In this document: positions 19,674 through 28,026 of the stretch, in pieces
How the letters are laid out: each line of letters begins with the position of its first letter
Position numbering within the stretch: the first letter of the stretch is position 1
NCBI RefSeq assembly: GCF_030407815.1
Contig: NZ_JASDCS010000006.1
Coordinates: 1-64,000 of the forward strand
Direction: 5' to 3'
Source: Psychrobacter sp. APC 3281
GTDB lineage: Bacteria; Pseudomonadota; Gammaproteobacteria; Pseudomonadales; Moraxellaceae
DNA: 64,000 nt
The notes under the pieces: model-generated
Seen by the model: only the letters and a program-made list of their open reading frames with translations
What the model was told of the DNA's origin: nothing
Database searches by the model: none
Program-made: the position numbers and the translations under genes

Positions 19674-20054
19674 TTAAGCAACTTGTACAGGAATGATATT
19701 TGCTGTGTCTTTAACGGTGTTGTCTTCGTTGCAATAGACAAGTTTTGGCTGATACGTTGACGCTTCAACTTCATCAAAATGCGCGTAAGCACAAATGATA
19801 ACGATATCGCCCAAATCTGCCATATGAGCCGCAGCACCATTTAATGAGATAATACCAGAGCCCGCCTCAGCACGGATAGCATAGGTGCGAAAGCGCTTAC
19901 CGTTGGTCACGTTATAGATATCAATAGATTCATTTTCGCGTAGACCAGCAAGATCTAATAGATCGCCGTCGATACCGCAAGAGCCTTCGTAATGAAGCTC
20001 GGCATGGGTAACACGGGCACGGTGTAATTTGCATTTAAGCATATTAAGTAGCAT
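19674..20054 (-). CDS. panD: aspartate 1-decarboxylase
   Basis: PanD makes beta-alanine from aspartate for pantothenate and CoA. The 126-residue proenzyme cleaves itself between G24 and S25 in YEGSCGID to form the pyruvoyl cofactor. The N-terminal [17 protein letters not shown] and the [14 protein letters not shown] segment near 83-96 match the family. Length is normal. It lies 100 nt downstream of pth on the same strand and ends in its own terminator. No panB/panC is nearby. Confidence 0.96.
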   Translation of the reverse strand: MLLNMLKCKLHRARVTHAELHYEGSCGIDGDLLDLAGLRENESIDIYNVTNGKRFRTYAIRAEAGSGIISLNGAAAHMADLGDIVIICAYAHFDEVEASTYQPKLVYCNEDNTVKDTANIIPVQVA

Positions 20055-20154
20055 AGGTTGGTTCCTTGGCGTAACTGATATTAATTAACTAAATCAAAAG
20101 GTTAATGGGGATAAAACTGCCAAAATAAAAGGTCATTATCATTGAACGACTATA

Positions 20155-20736
20155 TTATTCTGGTAATTTAAAGCCATTAATTTGTGAACGTGCTTTTTCA
20201 AGATCACCATCTAACAATAATGGGAGCGCCTCAAAAGCCGCTGTCAGCGCGCTATCAATCGCAATCTGCTCATCAGGAGATGCTTTAGAGAGAACGTGTC
20301 CACTAACTTTAGACTTGTGACCAGGATGGCCGATACCCACACGCAGGCGATGAAAATCATTGCCAATATGCGGTGTGATATCACGTAGGCCGTTGTGACC
20401 ACCATGTCCACCGTCTGTTTTGAGTTTGATACTACCAGCTGGAATATCGAGCTCATCATGAGCAATCAACAATTCATCATTTTTGATGCCATAGAAATTT
20501 ACCATAGGCACCACTGACTGACCAGATTTATTCATAAACGTCAGCGGCATAAGTAAACGCACATCAGACCCATGAATCTGTCCACGCCCTGTCACTCCAT
20601 GAAATTTCTTATCAGGGGAGAGCGTGATATTAAACTGCTGAGCCAAATGATGGACAAACCAAAATCCTGCATTATGACGCGTAAACATATACTGCTGACC
20701 AGGATTACCAAGACCGACAATAAGCTTTATGGCCAT
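20155..20736 (-). CDS. pth: peptidyl-tRNA hydrolase
   Basis: Pth recycles tRNA from prematurely released peptidyl-tRNA and is essential. From ATG 20736 the protein is 193 residues and begins IKLIVGLGNPG. Catalytic His21 lies in TRHNAGFWFV, followed by LMPLTFMNKSGQSV and HDELDIPAGSIKLK..GGHGGHNGL. The open frame to 20805 would add 23 unconserved residues, so I use the family start. It lies downstream of rplY with a terminator between them, the same rplY-pth order seen in many gammaproteobacteria. Confidence 0.96.
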   Translation of the reverse strand: MAIKLIVGLGNPGQQYMFTRHNAGFWFVHHLAQQFNITLSPDKKFHGVTGRGQIHGSDVRLLMPLTFMNKSGQSVVPMVNFYGIKNDELLIAHDELDIPAGSIKLKTDGGHGGHNGLRDITPHIGNDFHRLRVGIGHPGHKSKVSGHVLSKASPDEQIAIDSALTAAFEALPLLLDGDLEKARSQINGFKLPE

Positions 20737-20815
20737 AAAAACACCCTGCTTGAATTTGATAAATAGGGGTAAGGTGTGAAGTACTGATAGACAGTTTATT
20801 TTCAAACCTTACTTA

Positions 20816-20850
20816 CAAAAACAGCAGGAGATTTTAATCACCTGCTGTCT
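20816..20850 (-). terminator. terminator of rplY
   Basis: On the minus strand ACAGCAGG / CCTGCTGT form an 8-bp stem with a 12-nt loop and a T-run, between rplY and pth. Partial readthrough to pth is likely because no strong pth promoter is obvious. Confidence 0.8.
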
Positions 20851-20912
20851 TATTGACTAAACGAATGTATCACTAACCAGCACAAAATAATACACTAGTT
20901 AGAAATAGTATA

Positions 20913-21593
20913 TTACTCGCTGTCTTTGTTTTCTTCAGTACCGTCGTTTTGCTCAGTTGCTGGTACTTCATCAGCATCAACGTCAGCATCAGCATCAACT
21001 TCTTCTACTGTTGGTGGCTGCATGTTAACGATAGTACGGTCATGACCGTCTTCTAGCTCAAGCTCATGAATTACAACGCCTTCAGGAAGTTTGATGTCTG
21101 ATAGACGGAACAAATCACCGATTTCCATGCCAGACACATCTACTTCTAGGTATTCAGGAAGCTGTGATGGTAAGCAGATAACTTCGATATCAGATACTAG
21201 AGTAGATAGTACACCAGCAGCAGCAGTACCAGGCGCATCTTCACGACCAGTGAAATGAACAGGAACGTTCATGTGGATTTTCTGACCTTTTACAATACGC
21301 TGGAAATCAGCATGCATTGGGAAGCCTTTAGCTGGATGGCGCTGCAAGTCTTTGATAACTGCTTGATGCTCTTCACCATCAACGTTGATAGTCAAGATGT
21401 GTGAGAAAAACGCTTCGAATTCTAGTGATTTTACTAGTTCGTTAAGCTTGATAGAGATAGCTGTTGGCTCTTCGTTACCACCATAGATGATAGCAGGAAC
21501 TAGGTTCTGCTTACGTAGGCGGCGGCTCGCACCTTTACCTTGTAGTTCAGCAGCACGATCAACGGCGTTTAGTTCAAAATGATTAATGCTCAT
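20913..21593 (-). CDS. rplY: 50S ribosomal protein L25/general stress protein Ctc
   Basis: This protein binds 5S rRNA in the large subunit. It is the two-domain Ctc/TL5 form (226 residues): an N-terminal L25 domain (RGKGASRRLR-type GKGASRRLRKQNLVPAIIYGG, then ADFQRI) and a C-terminal beta domain (about 100-190). An acidic tail follows, rich in Asp/Glu and ending near EENKDSE. The open frame starts at 21656, but MSINHFELNA at 21593 fits the family. Confidence 0.93.
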   Translation of the reverse strand: MSINHFELNAVDRAAELQGKGASRRLRKQNLVPAIIYGGNEEPTAISIKLNELVKSLEFEAFFSHILTINVDGEEHQAVIKDLQRHPAKGFPMHADFQRIVKGQKIHMNVPVHFTGREDAPGTAAAGVLSTLVSDIEVICLPSQLPEYLEVDVSGMEIGDLFRLSDIKLPEGVVIHELELEDGHDRTIVNMQPPTVEEVDADADVDADEVPATEQNDGTEENKDSE

Positions 21594-21902
21594 GGATATA
21601 ATCCTATAAAAAAAATGATGAAGTGTCTGGTCATAAAAAAGTGGATTTGCGACCAATCCACTAATACGTGATGATAGCTAATATTATCGTTACGAATAAA
21701 ACTCGTAATGTTTAAGATTAGCCATTTGCTTATAGCCGCGCTCGCTATGATAAATGATAATTACTATAACGATGGTTGCTGTTAAGCATGATCAGCACTT
21801 TTGATAGTGCCAGCCTAATAAAAACAACGAAAAGGTCAGCACAGGCGCGCATTATACGTGATTCTGTAGCAATAATAAAGACCTACGCAAAACGCCTACA
21901 TA

Positions 21903-21942
21903 AAACAAAGCGCCAAGTAATGTTACTTGACGCTCTGTTTTT
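21903..21942. terminator. strong terminator after prs
   Basis: AAACAAAGCGCCAAGTAA and TTACTTGACGCTCTGTTT pair over nearly 18 bp (two mismatches) with a 2-nt centre and T-runs on both sides. It lies about 80 nt after the prs stop, on the minus strand. Confidence 0.88.
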
Positions 21943-22021
21943 TAACTATTTAAGATGTCTTACTACAGTCATTGCTACTAAAAATTACTGCAATAGCTGT
22001 TTTAAAAATAACTGTATCAGA

Positions 22022-22969
22022 TTAAGCGTCAAACATCGCGCTAATAGATTCTTCGTTATTGATACGGCGTAAGCTTTCAGCCAGCATCGGTGCAATACTT
22101 ACCTGACGGATTTTGCTACAGGCTTTGGCTTCAGCAGATAGTGGAATCGTATCGGTCACAACCACTTCATCCAATGCAGATTCGCTGATGTTTTTCAGTG
22201 CGTTACCTGATAGGACAGGGTGCGTGATATAAGCTAAGACGCGACGTGCACCATTTTCTTTCAATGCTTCAGCTGCTTTACACAATGTACCTGCAGTATC
22301 GACCATATCGTCAACGATAACGCAATCACGGTCACGAACATCACCAATGATGTGCATTACTTGTGACTCATTGGCACGAGCACGGCGCTTATCAATAATT
22401 GCCATGTCGGTATCGCCCAGCTGTTTAGCCATCGCACGTGCACGAACCACGCCGCCTACGTCAGGTGAAACAACCATGATATTGTCATAGTCTTGCTTTT
22501 GTAGGTCGTTTAGCAATACAGGGGTGCCGTAGATGTTGTCTACAGGAATATCAAAGAAACCCTGAATCTGATCTGAGTGCAAATCAACAGTCATTACGCG
22601 ATCGATACTAACGATGTTCAGCATGTCAGCGACCACTTTAGCCGAGATAGGTACACGAGCTGAGCGTGGACGACGATCCTGACGAGCATAACCAAAATAC
22701 GGCATGACTGCTGTGATACGGCCAGCACTAGAGCGACGCAAAGCGTCAGCCATCATCATGATTTCCATCAAGTTGTCGTTGGTCGGTGCACAAGTAGGCT
22801 GCATGATAAACACATCTTTACCACGTACGTGTTCTTTGATTTCCACGGCAATTTCGCCATCAGAAAAACGCGTGATGTCAGCTTTACCAAGAGGTATGTG
22901 AAGATGATCGGCTACGGTTTTTGCTAATTCTGGGTGGGCATTACCCGTAAAAATCGCCAAATAAGGCAT
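22022..22969 (-). CDS. prs: ribose-phosphate pyrophosphokinase
   Basis: Prs makes PRPP from ribose-5-phosphate and ATP for purine, pyrimidine, His, Trp and NAD synthesis. At 315 residues it is the same length as the E. coli enzyme. It shows [11 protein letters not shown], the metal/ATP segment [44 protein letters not shown] and the PRPP-binding loop [13 protein letters not shown]. It lies downstream of the tRNA-Gln pair, within the conserved ispE-prs-rplY-pth neighbourhood. Confidence 0.97.
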   Translation of the reverse strand: MPYLAIFTGNAHPELAKTVADHLHIPLGKADITRFSDGEIAVEIKEHVRGKDVFIMQPTCAPTNDNLMEIMMMADALRRSSAGRITAVMPYFGYARQDRRPRSARVPISAKVVADMLNIVSIDRVMTVDLHSDQIQGFFDIPVDNIYGTPVLLNDLQKQDYDNIMVVSPDVGGVVRARAMAKQLGDTDMAIIDKRRARANESQVMHIIGDVRDRDCVIVDDMVDTAGTLCKAAEALKENGARRVLAYITHPVLSGNALKNISESALDEVVVTDTIPLSAEAKACSKIRQVSIAPMLAESLRRINNEESISAMFDA

Positions 22970-23078
22970 GACAGAAGTCCTATTGATTGACTCAAGCAGC
23001 GACCGCTAAGCAGTGTCAAACTGCTCAAATTAAGAAAAGAGTGGTGAAGGTGTTGAAGTATACTATTACAGTAAAAAA

Positions 23079-23156
23079 TGGCAGGGGTAGCTGGACTCGC
23101 GAACCAACGGATGTCAGGATCAAAACCTGATGCCTTACCAACTTGGCTATACCCCT
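23079..23156 (-). tRNA. tRNA-Gln (TTG), copy with an aberrant 9-nt T-loop
   Basis: Identical to the upstream copy at 23397-23472 except for an extra CG in the T loop: the loop reads TTCGCGAGT instead of TTCGAGT. The length is therefore 78 nt rather than 76. The acceptor AGGGGTA/TACCCCT, anticodon loop with TTG, and encoded CCA are intact. The insertion should disturb the T54-A58 pair and elbow docking, so this copy may be non-functional, or it may be a sequence error. Confidence 0.85.
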
Positions 23157-23396
23157 GTAATGTCTAAGCTATGAACAACCGATATATAATAGCGACTAAA
23201 TAGTCGTTCTTGATATGGTGTCATGACCTGTCAGTTATCCAAAAAACGGATAATCCGTTTAAAACATAACTTTTCCCTAGCGGTGTCCATTGCGAACTAT
23301 ACCGAAACTGGGATAACGTTGTCAATGACAATAAGATAAGTGGCTGTCTATAAACCGCTTATACTCGATGTATCTCTAACGCTTCGTACTAAAAAA

Positions 23397-23472
23397 TGGC
23401 AGGGGTAGCTGGACTCGAACCAACGGATGTCAGGATCAAAACCTGATGCCTTACCAACTTGGCTATACCCCT
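23397..23472 (-). tRNA. tRNA-Gln (anticodon TTG)
   Basis: A 76-nt tRNA with acceptor stem AGGGGTA / TACCCCT, discriminator G and encoded CCA. The anticodon stem CAGGT/ATCCTG region holds loop TTTTGAT (TTG), and the T arm is GTTGG-TTCGAGT-CCAGC with a normal 7-nt loop. It has its own promoter and lies upstream of the second copy. Confidence 0.96.
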
Positions 23473-23485
23473 ATTGTGGCGACCT

Positions 23486-23513
23486 ATTATAAGTAAATTT
23501 TCAGATTTTGCAA
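23486..23513 (-). promoter_or_regulatory. promoter of the tRNA-Gln genes
   Basis: On the minus strand TTGCAA (plus 23508-23513), 16-nt spacer, TATAAT (plus 23486-23491). It is the same architecture as the tRNA-Ser promoter. It may drive both tRNA copies and read on toward prs. Confidence 0.75.
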
Positions 23514-23639
23514 GTCATTTGCGGCTTTTTCTGGTATTTATTCATCATAGGTTACTGCTGGCGCTATTTTAGCAAATTAAAATCGGCAATCCTACCGTTG
23601 TCATTGTTTAGATGATAAGAAATCTAAAGGTTATATGTG

Positions 23640-24605
23640 CTATTTTAAGTTTCCAGCGAGATATGCCGTACAAGGCGCATCTGCAATCCACTGTACTAGA
23701 ATTTTCTTATCAGTGGCTACGCTCGCATCTAGAGGTAAAAACACGGCACTACCAGAGCCAGTCATTCGTGCTGTGCTCAGTGTTTGCGCTTCTAACCCCT
23801 GTAGATAACTTAAGGCATCTGCAACAGCAGGAGCAAGGCTTGTGACTACTGGGGTAAAGACATTATGATAAGGCGTGGTGAGCGTTTGCACATAGTTAGC
23901 GTATCGGTTTTGGATAGTTGCAACCGATAGGGGCGCGATATCTCGCTGTAGTTTAGGATGCGCAAATAGTTTGGCAGTATTTACATGAGCGTTAGGCGTC
24001 AGTACTAAATATTGCTGGTCAGGCAACTCAATCGTAGTTAGTTCCTCACCAATACCCATCGCAATAGCGTCTTGGCCAAAGATAAATATAGGTACATCCG
24101 CACCCACAGTTGCGCCAATCTTTATGAGCTCATCACAAGTAAAGTTAAGCTGCCAAATCTCATTGAGCACTAACATAGTCGTTGCTGCATTAGATGAGCC
24201 ACCACCCAACCCTGCGCCCATTGGCAAGTGCTTATCTAAAGTGATATGCACTTTTGCTAATTGGTCAGGTAAAGTGTTTGACTGTATGGCAGATGCTAGC
24301 AGTGCGCGCGCTGCTTTGAAAATTAAATTGTCTTCTATATTAGTAGTGATAGCCTCTGCACCATCTAGTATCAATAGCTGATGACAGAATTGATTAGCAC
24401 TTAATTCACTAGCTATAGTAGAAATCACAGCATCATCACTGACTGAAAAATGCAAGTAATCGCCCCAGTCAAGCAGGCGAAATACCGTTTGCAAATTATG
24501 ATAGCCGTCGGTACGTTTACCCGTGATATGCAAAAATAGATTGAGTTTTGCAGGCGATAAACGAGTAATCATAGAAACAGATGGTTCGGCTATATTTTCA
24601 GTCAT
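23640..24605 (-). CDS. ispE: 4-(cytidine 5'-diphospho)-2-C-methyl-D-erythritol kinase
   Basis: A GHMP-family kinase of the non-mevalonate isoprenoid route. Visible motifs are SPAKLNLFLHITGKRTDGYH (17-36) with the catalytic Lys, the ATP loop PMGAGLGGGSSNAA (128-141), and the C-terminal RMTGSGSAVFLP. At 321 residues it is longer than E. coli IspE (283), mainly through loops. The start at 24605 has a weak ribosome site; an internal ATG at 24572, closer to the motif, is possible. It is followed on the same strand by the tRNA-Gln genes and prs. Confidence 0.94.
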   Translation of the reverse strand: MTENIAEPSVSMITRLSPAKLNLFLHITGKRTDGYHNLQTVFRLLDWGDYLHFSVSDDAVISTIASELSANQFCHQLLILDGAEAITTNIEDNLIFKAARALLASAIQSNTLPDQLAKVHITLDKHLPMGAGLGGGSSNAATTMLVLNEIWQLNFTCDELIKIGATVGADVPIFIFGQDAIAMGIGEELTTIELPDQQYLVLTPNAHVNTAKLFAHPKLQRDIAPLSVATIQNRYANYVQTLTTPYHNVFTPVVTSLAPAVADALSYLQGLEAQTLSTARMTGSGSAVFLPLDASVATDKKILVQWIADAPCTAYLAGNLK

Positions 24606-24695
24606 ATTTTTTTATCATAAGGTGCAGTTATAAATAGCTCTCTTAATAAGCAATAATGATTTTTAGCGTAGTTCATATCATCAATCAGTGATGGA

Positions 24696-25328
24696 TTAAT
24701 GGTTGATCGTCATTACAACTTTGTTGCCTTGTGGCTGTACTGCACTAATTTTACTAGGTAGCTTATCCGTGCCTTTATAGGTAAAGCTGGCTGTCCACTC
24801 ACCATTGACTGAGCTAACTAAACGATTCTGCTCATCCATTTGTGGCGCACTATCTGAAGGTGCTGGGCGACCAGAAATCCAGTAAGGCATTTGTGAAATT
24901 GGTGCTTGCCAACCAGTGGCTTTCTTTAGCAAGGTTTCGGGGTCATCAGCAGTCAATGTGCCCGTCTTTTCGCTAACTAGAGTAGCGGTCTGACCATTGT
25001 ATTCGATGTTGGTTTTACCAATGCCGAGTGCGCCAATCAGCTCAATGGCAAATCGGTCGTTTTGCTGACCCCATGCATAAAATGCACTACCACCTTGAGT
25101 ACCTGTCGAATCATTCGCAGGCGTCGTCACCCCAATTTTACCGGTAATATTAAAGCTCTCTAGCTTTTTGGGTTGTTCAGCGTTTTGACCTTGTACAGTC
25201 GTCGTTGGCTGGTTAGTCGCGTTGGCCGTTTTTAATGACTGACAACCAGAGGTAATGACCATTGCTGCAGTTATAGCAGTAAACAGAGCCAATTTATTTG
25301 GTTTATAAGAAGTGATTAATGCTGACAT
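24696..25328 (-). CDS. lolB: outer-membrane lipoprotein LolB
   Basis: LolB receives lipoproteins from periplasmic LolA and inserts them into the outer membrane. The 210-residue precursor has an N-terminal hydrophobic stretch (13-25) and lipobox ITSGC with the acylated Cys at 29. The mature part shows FNITGKIGV and AFYAWGQQNDRFAIELIGALGIGKTNI, the typical LolB beta-sheet start, and WISGRPAP near 150. It lies upstream of ispE on the same strand, as in other gammaproteobacteria. Confidence 0.9.
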   Translation of the reverse strand: MSALITSYKPNKLALFTAITAAMVITSGCQSLKTANATNQPTTTVQGQNAEQPKKLESFNITGKIGVTTPANDSTGTQGGSAFYAWGQQNDRFAIELIGALGIGKTNIEYNGQTATLVSEKTGTLTADDPETLLKKATGWQAPISQMPYWISGRPAPSDSAPQMDEQNRLVSSVNGEWTASFTYKGTDKLPSKISAVQPQGNKVVMTINH

Positions 25329-25518
25329 AATAGTTTCTCAAAATGGAAAGATGAACAAAGATATTAGCTTAAGCGTTATTTGTTGCTCGGTTATGCACGG
25401 CTGTTAGCTTCTTATAACGACCTTGTAATTTATAAATGCTTCAGTTTTATAAAGACCTTGTCAGTCATCATATCTCTGTAATCGCAAAGTCCAAAAAGCA
25501 TATCCAAAACTAGCACTA

Positions 25519-27474
25519 TTAATACAGCTGTATGCGGTCATTGATATTGTGCTGTCCAAATGAGAAGCGCTGCTGCAAATCTGCGAGTAATGCCTCAACT
25601 TTTTCATTGTTACCTAAGCCTTGATAGGCGCGCAATAACAGCGTACCTGAGCGCAGAGTTGGCAGCACATCATAAGGTGTCTGTAGATAGTCGATGACCT
25701 GCTGATAGTTTTCTTTGGCCAATGCATTGCCTGCCAAGACATTTAAGGCTTGCAGATGTAGGTCGTTATCATAACGTGGATCATCATAGCGAATCTGAAT
25801 AATCGCTGTCGCTAGTGCCAGACCTTGTTCTGAGCTGCGCTCATTTGCCAGTAGCAACTGTGCATAGCTTAACTGATAAGATAAGTTGCTAGGATCTAAA
25901 GCCTGCAAATGGTTGAGCAGGGTACGCTTAACGACATAGTCTTCTTTATCATCTAACAGCTGAGCCCGCGCGAAAAGTAGCATTTCATTGTCAGGATATT
26001 TACGAGCGGCACGGGTTAGTAAGCGCAGAGCTTCATCCGACTCGTTTTGTTGCCACAAGATATCGGCTTGCATGACAAAAGTGTCAGGCGCGAATACTGT
26101 GAAGTCTTTGCGCAGCTTTTCTAAAGTCGCGATTGCCCCATCGACATCGTTATCGAGTAATTCAAACGCCACTACCTTTCTACGCGCCTCTAATACCAAA
26201 TCCTCTTGCATGACGCCATTGAGATAGTATTTGGCTTGATCGAACAACTGCTGACGCTCAGCACTGATACCTAGATAATAGTAGGCTTGATCAAGATAAG
26301 CTGGACTCTTAGCAAGCATATTGAGTAGCTCATCGGCGCTAGCGTACTCTTCAATATCTAGGCTTACTAAAGCTGCAAGCAGGGTAATTTCAGAATCATC
26401 ATTGAAACGGCTATGCGCTTCAAGCAATAACTTCCAAGCTTGTTCGCTTTGCTTTAAATCTAATAGATAGCGAATCTCATATAGATATAAGCTTTTGCTA
26501 TCAGGGTTGCGTAGACGAGCTTGACTGACATAATTGATAACAGTCTCTGCGGTTACGATTTTGCGCAATATATCGGCTTTTAACGTAATAAAGGGCACGT
26601 AGTCTGGCTGACGCTCTAGCGCTCGATTGATATGAACGATAGCCACTTCAGGTTCGTTAAACTGATAGAGTAAACCTGCTTTTAATACCGACAATGAGGC
26701 ATTTTGCTCGCTATCTAGCGGCTGCAACGCAGCAAGAAGTTCACGTTTGTCATCATCATTATTTGGATAAATACCTATGAGGATTTCACTTAAGTCTGCG
26801 CGTGGGTCATAGCGCAAGATGCGGTTTAAAGTTTCACCCGCTAATATATAGTCGTGGGCACGTAAAGCCAAATGCGCAACATAAAACCAAGCAGGTACGT
26901 GGTCAGGGTTTTGGTCTTGCCATGTCTTGGCAAACTGTAATGAGTCTTCAACCCTTTCGTTACGCAAAGACAGGCTAAGCGCTCTCTCAAACACGGCTGT
27001 CGCATCTTCTTTAAAAGACTGTTGCTTATAAATAGAGACCGCGCGGCGTTTGTCATCGCGATCGGCAGCAAACTCAGCATCCAGTAGAGCGTACAAGCTT
27101 GGTTCACTCAGCTCAGGTTGCCATAGACTGGCTGGTGCTAGGCCATTAATGTTTTTTACGTTTTCTATGGTGAGCGTATCTTCATTATAAGGTGTATCAA
27201 TCGCGGCATTACTATCATTCACTTTATTGCCATTTGGCTTATTGGCAGCGGCCGTATTATCGGTAGCAGCGGATACTTTTGGAATTTTTGCTTCTAGCAA
27301 TACATCGGGATGACTAGCATGAACAGGGGCTGCCAAACATAGGCATACGGCCAAAGACAACGCTAGCTTATAGCGTTGACACAGGCGCTCAATAGCGACA
27401 TGCAATAAAGCACGGAAGCTAGAGTATTCGCTATAGGGATGTGGTGACCGAAGTAATGACCCAAAAAAAATCAT
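25519..27474 (-). CDS. tetratricopeptide-repeat protein, probably exported
   Basis: A 651-residue protein with an N-terminal signal-like segment (about 33-54, ending PVHASHP), so probably periplasmic or anchored facing the periplasm. It then has an array of TPR helices through most of its length (for example DQAYYYLGISAERQQLFDQAKYYL and DEALRLLTRAARKYPDNEMLLFARA). It lies between lolB and hemA, where many gammaproteobacteria encode a TPR protein. The first 30 residues may not be translated, as no ribosome site is seen at 27474. No enzymatic domain; a scaffolding role in envelope assembly is only a guess. Confidence 0.82.
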   Translation of the reverse strand: MIFFGSLLRSPHPYSEYSSFRALLHVAIERLCQRYKLALSLAVCLCLAAPVHASHPDVLLEAKIPKVSAATDNTAAANKPNGNKVNDSNAAIDTPYNEDTLTIENVKNINGLAPASLWQPELSEPSLYALLDAEFAADRDDKRRAVSIYKQQSFKEDATAVFERALSLSLRNERVEDSLQFAKTWQDQNPDHVPAWFYVAHLALRAHDYILAGETLNRILRYDPRADLSEILIGIYPNNDDDKRELLAALQPLDSEQNASLSVLKAGLLYQFNEPEVAIVHINRALERQPDYVPFITLKADILRKIVTAETVINYVSQARLRNPDSKSLYLYEIRYLLDLKQSEQAWKLLLEAHSRFNDDSEITLLAALVSLDIEEYASADELLNMLAKSPAYLDQAYYYLGISAERQQLFDQAKYYLNGVMQEDLVLEARRKVVAFELLDNDVDGAIATLEKLRKDFTVFAPDTFVMQADILWQQNESDEALRLLTRAARKYPDNEMLLFARAQLLDDKEDYVVKRTLLNHLQALDPSNLSYQLSYAQLLLANERSSEQGLALATAIIQIRYDDPRYDNDLHLQALNVLAGNALAKENYQQVIDYLQTPYDVLPTLRSGTLLLRAYQGLGNNEKVEALLADLQQRFSFGQHNINDRIQLY

Positions 27475-27910
27475 AGATAGCCGTATTCGCCCATGGTTTA
27501 CCTACACAGATAAGGCAAGTTTGTTTTAATCATTTTAAGTTATATATTAGCAATATGTACCCATGACAAACATTATAAGAGTAGACCGATGAGATAAACA
27601 ATAGCATCCGTGTTACTCAGGTATTGGCAGGTCTGGCTGTATGAATATGCTACTAGTAGCGAGCACGTTGCCAAAGAACGATACTGAAGATGATTAAATA
27701 TAGATAGGTCTGTCGAACTGAATATTATAGAAATATAACAAGTTAAGATAGAGTAAGCGAATGATTTAACATTATATTATTGACCATAAGTCAAAACCTA
27801 GCTATTGATTTTATAAATCGTATGAGTAGTTGATTTGTTACATTTGCGACCAGATACAGAGATATGGTTATCATAGATGGGTGAGTGTTAATTAAAGCCC
27901 GCAATAATGA
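27475..27910. other. divergent intergenic region between the TPR gene and hemA
   Basis: About 435 AT-rich bases before the hemA -10 box. I find no open frame with a start signal, no RNA gene, and no clear hairpin. Confidence 0.5.
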
Positions 27911-27916
27911 TATAAT
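27908..27916 (+). promoter_or_regulatory. extended -10 promoter of hemA
   Basis: TGATATAAT (27908-27916) is an extended -10 element with a perfect TATAAT. It lies about 110 nt upstream of hemA. The leader then contains a CGCTATC / GATAGCG inverted repeat with a long loop. Confidence 0.55.
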
Positions 27917-28005
27917 AGGCGGTTTTTAGGGTCTTCCTTTTTAGCGCTATCGTCAAAAACTGTCTTTTAAAAATAATAAGATAGCGTAAGGGGCAACTGA
28001 GCGTC

Positions 28006-28026
28006 ATGTTTATGGTCTATCGATAA
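28006..28026 (+). CDS. possible 6-codon leader ORF overlapping the hemA start
   Basis: ATG TTT ATG GTC TAT CGA TAA ends in a TAATG overlap with the hemA ATG. hemA itself has no good ribosome site directly upstream; AAGGGG lies 12 nt before the leader ATG. Translational coupling is plausible but unproven, and a six-codon frame can arise by chance. Confidence 0.25.
   Translation: MFMVYR

Noticed and set aside
21776-22072. Plus-strand frame of 98 codons between rplY and prs
   Set aside because: It starts with TTG without a ribosome site, runs through the prs terminator hairpin and overlaps the prs 3' end antisense.
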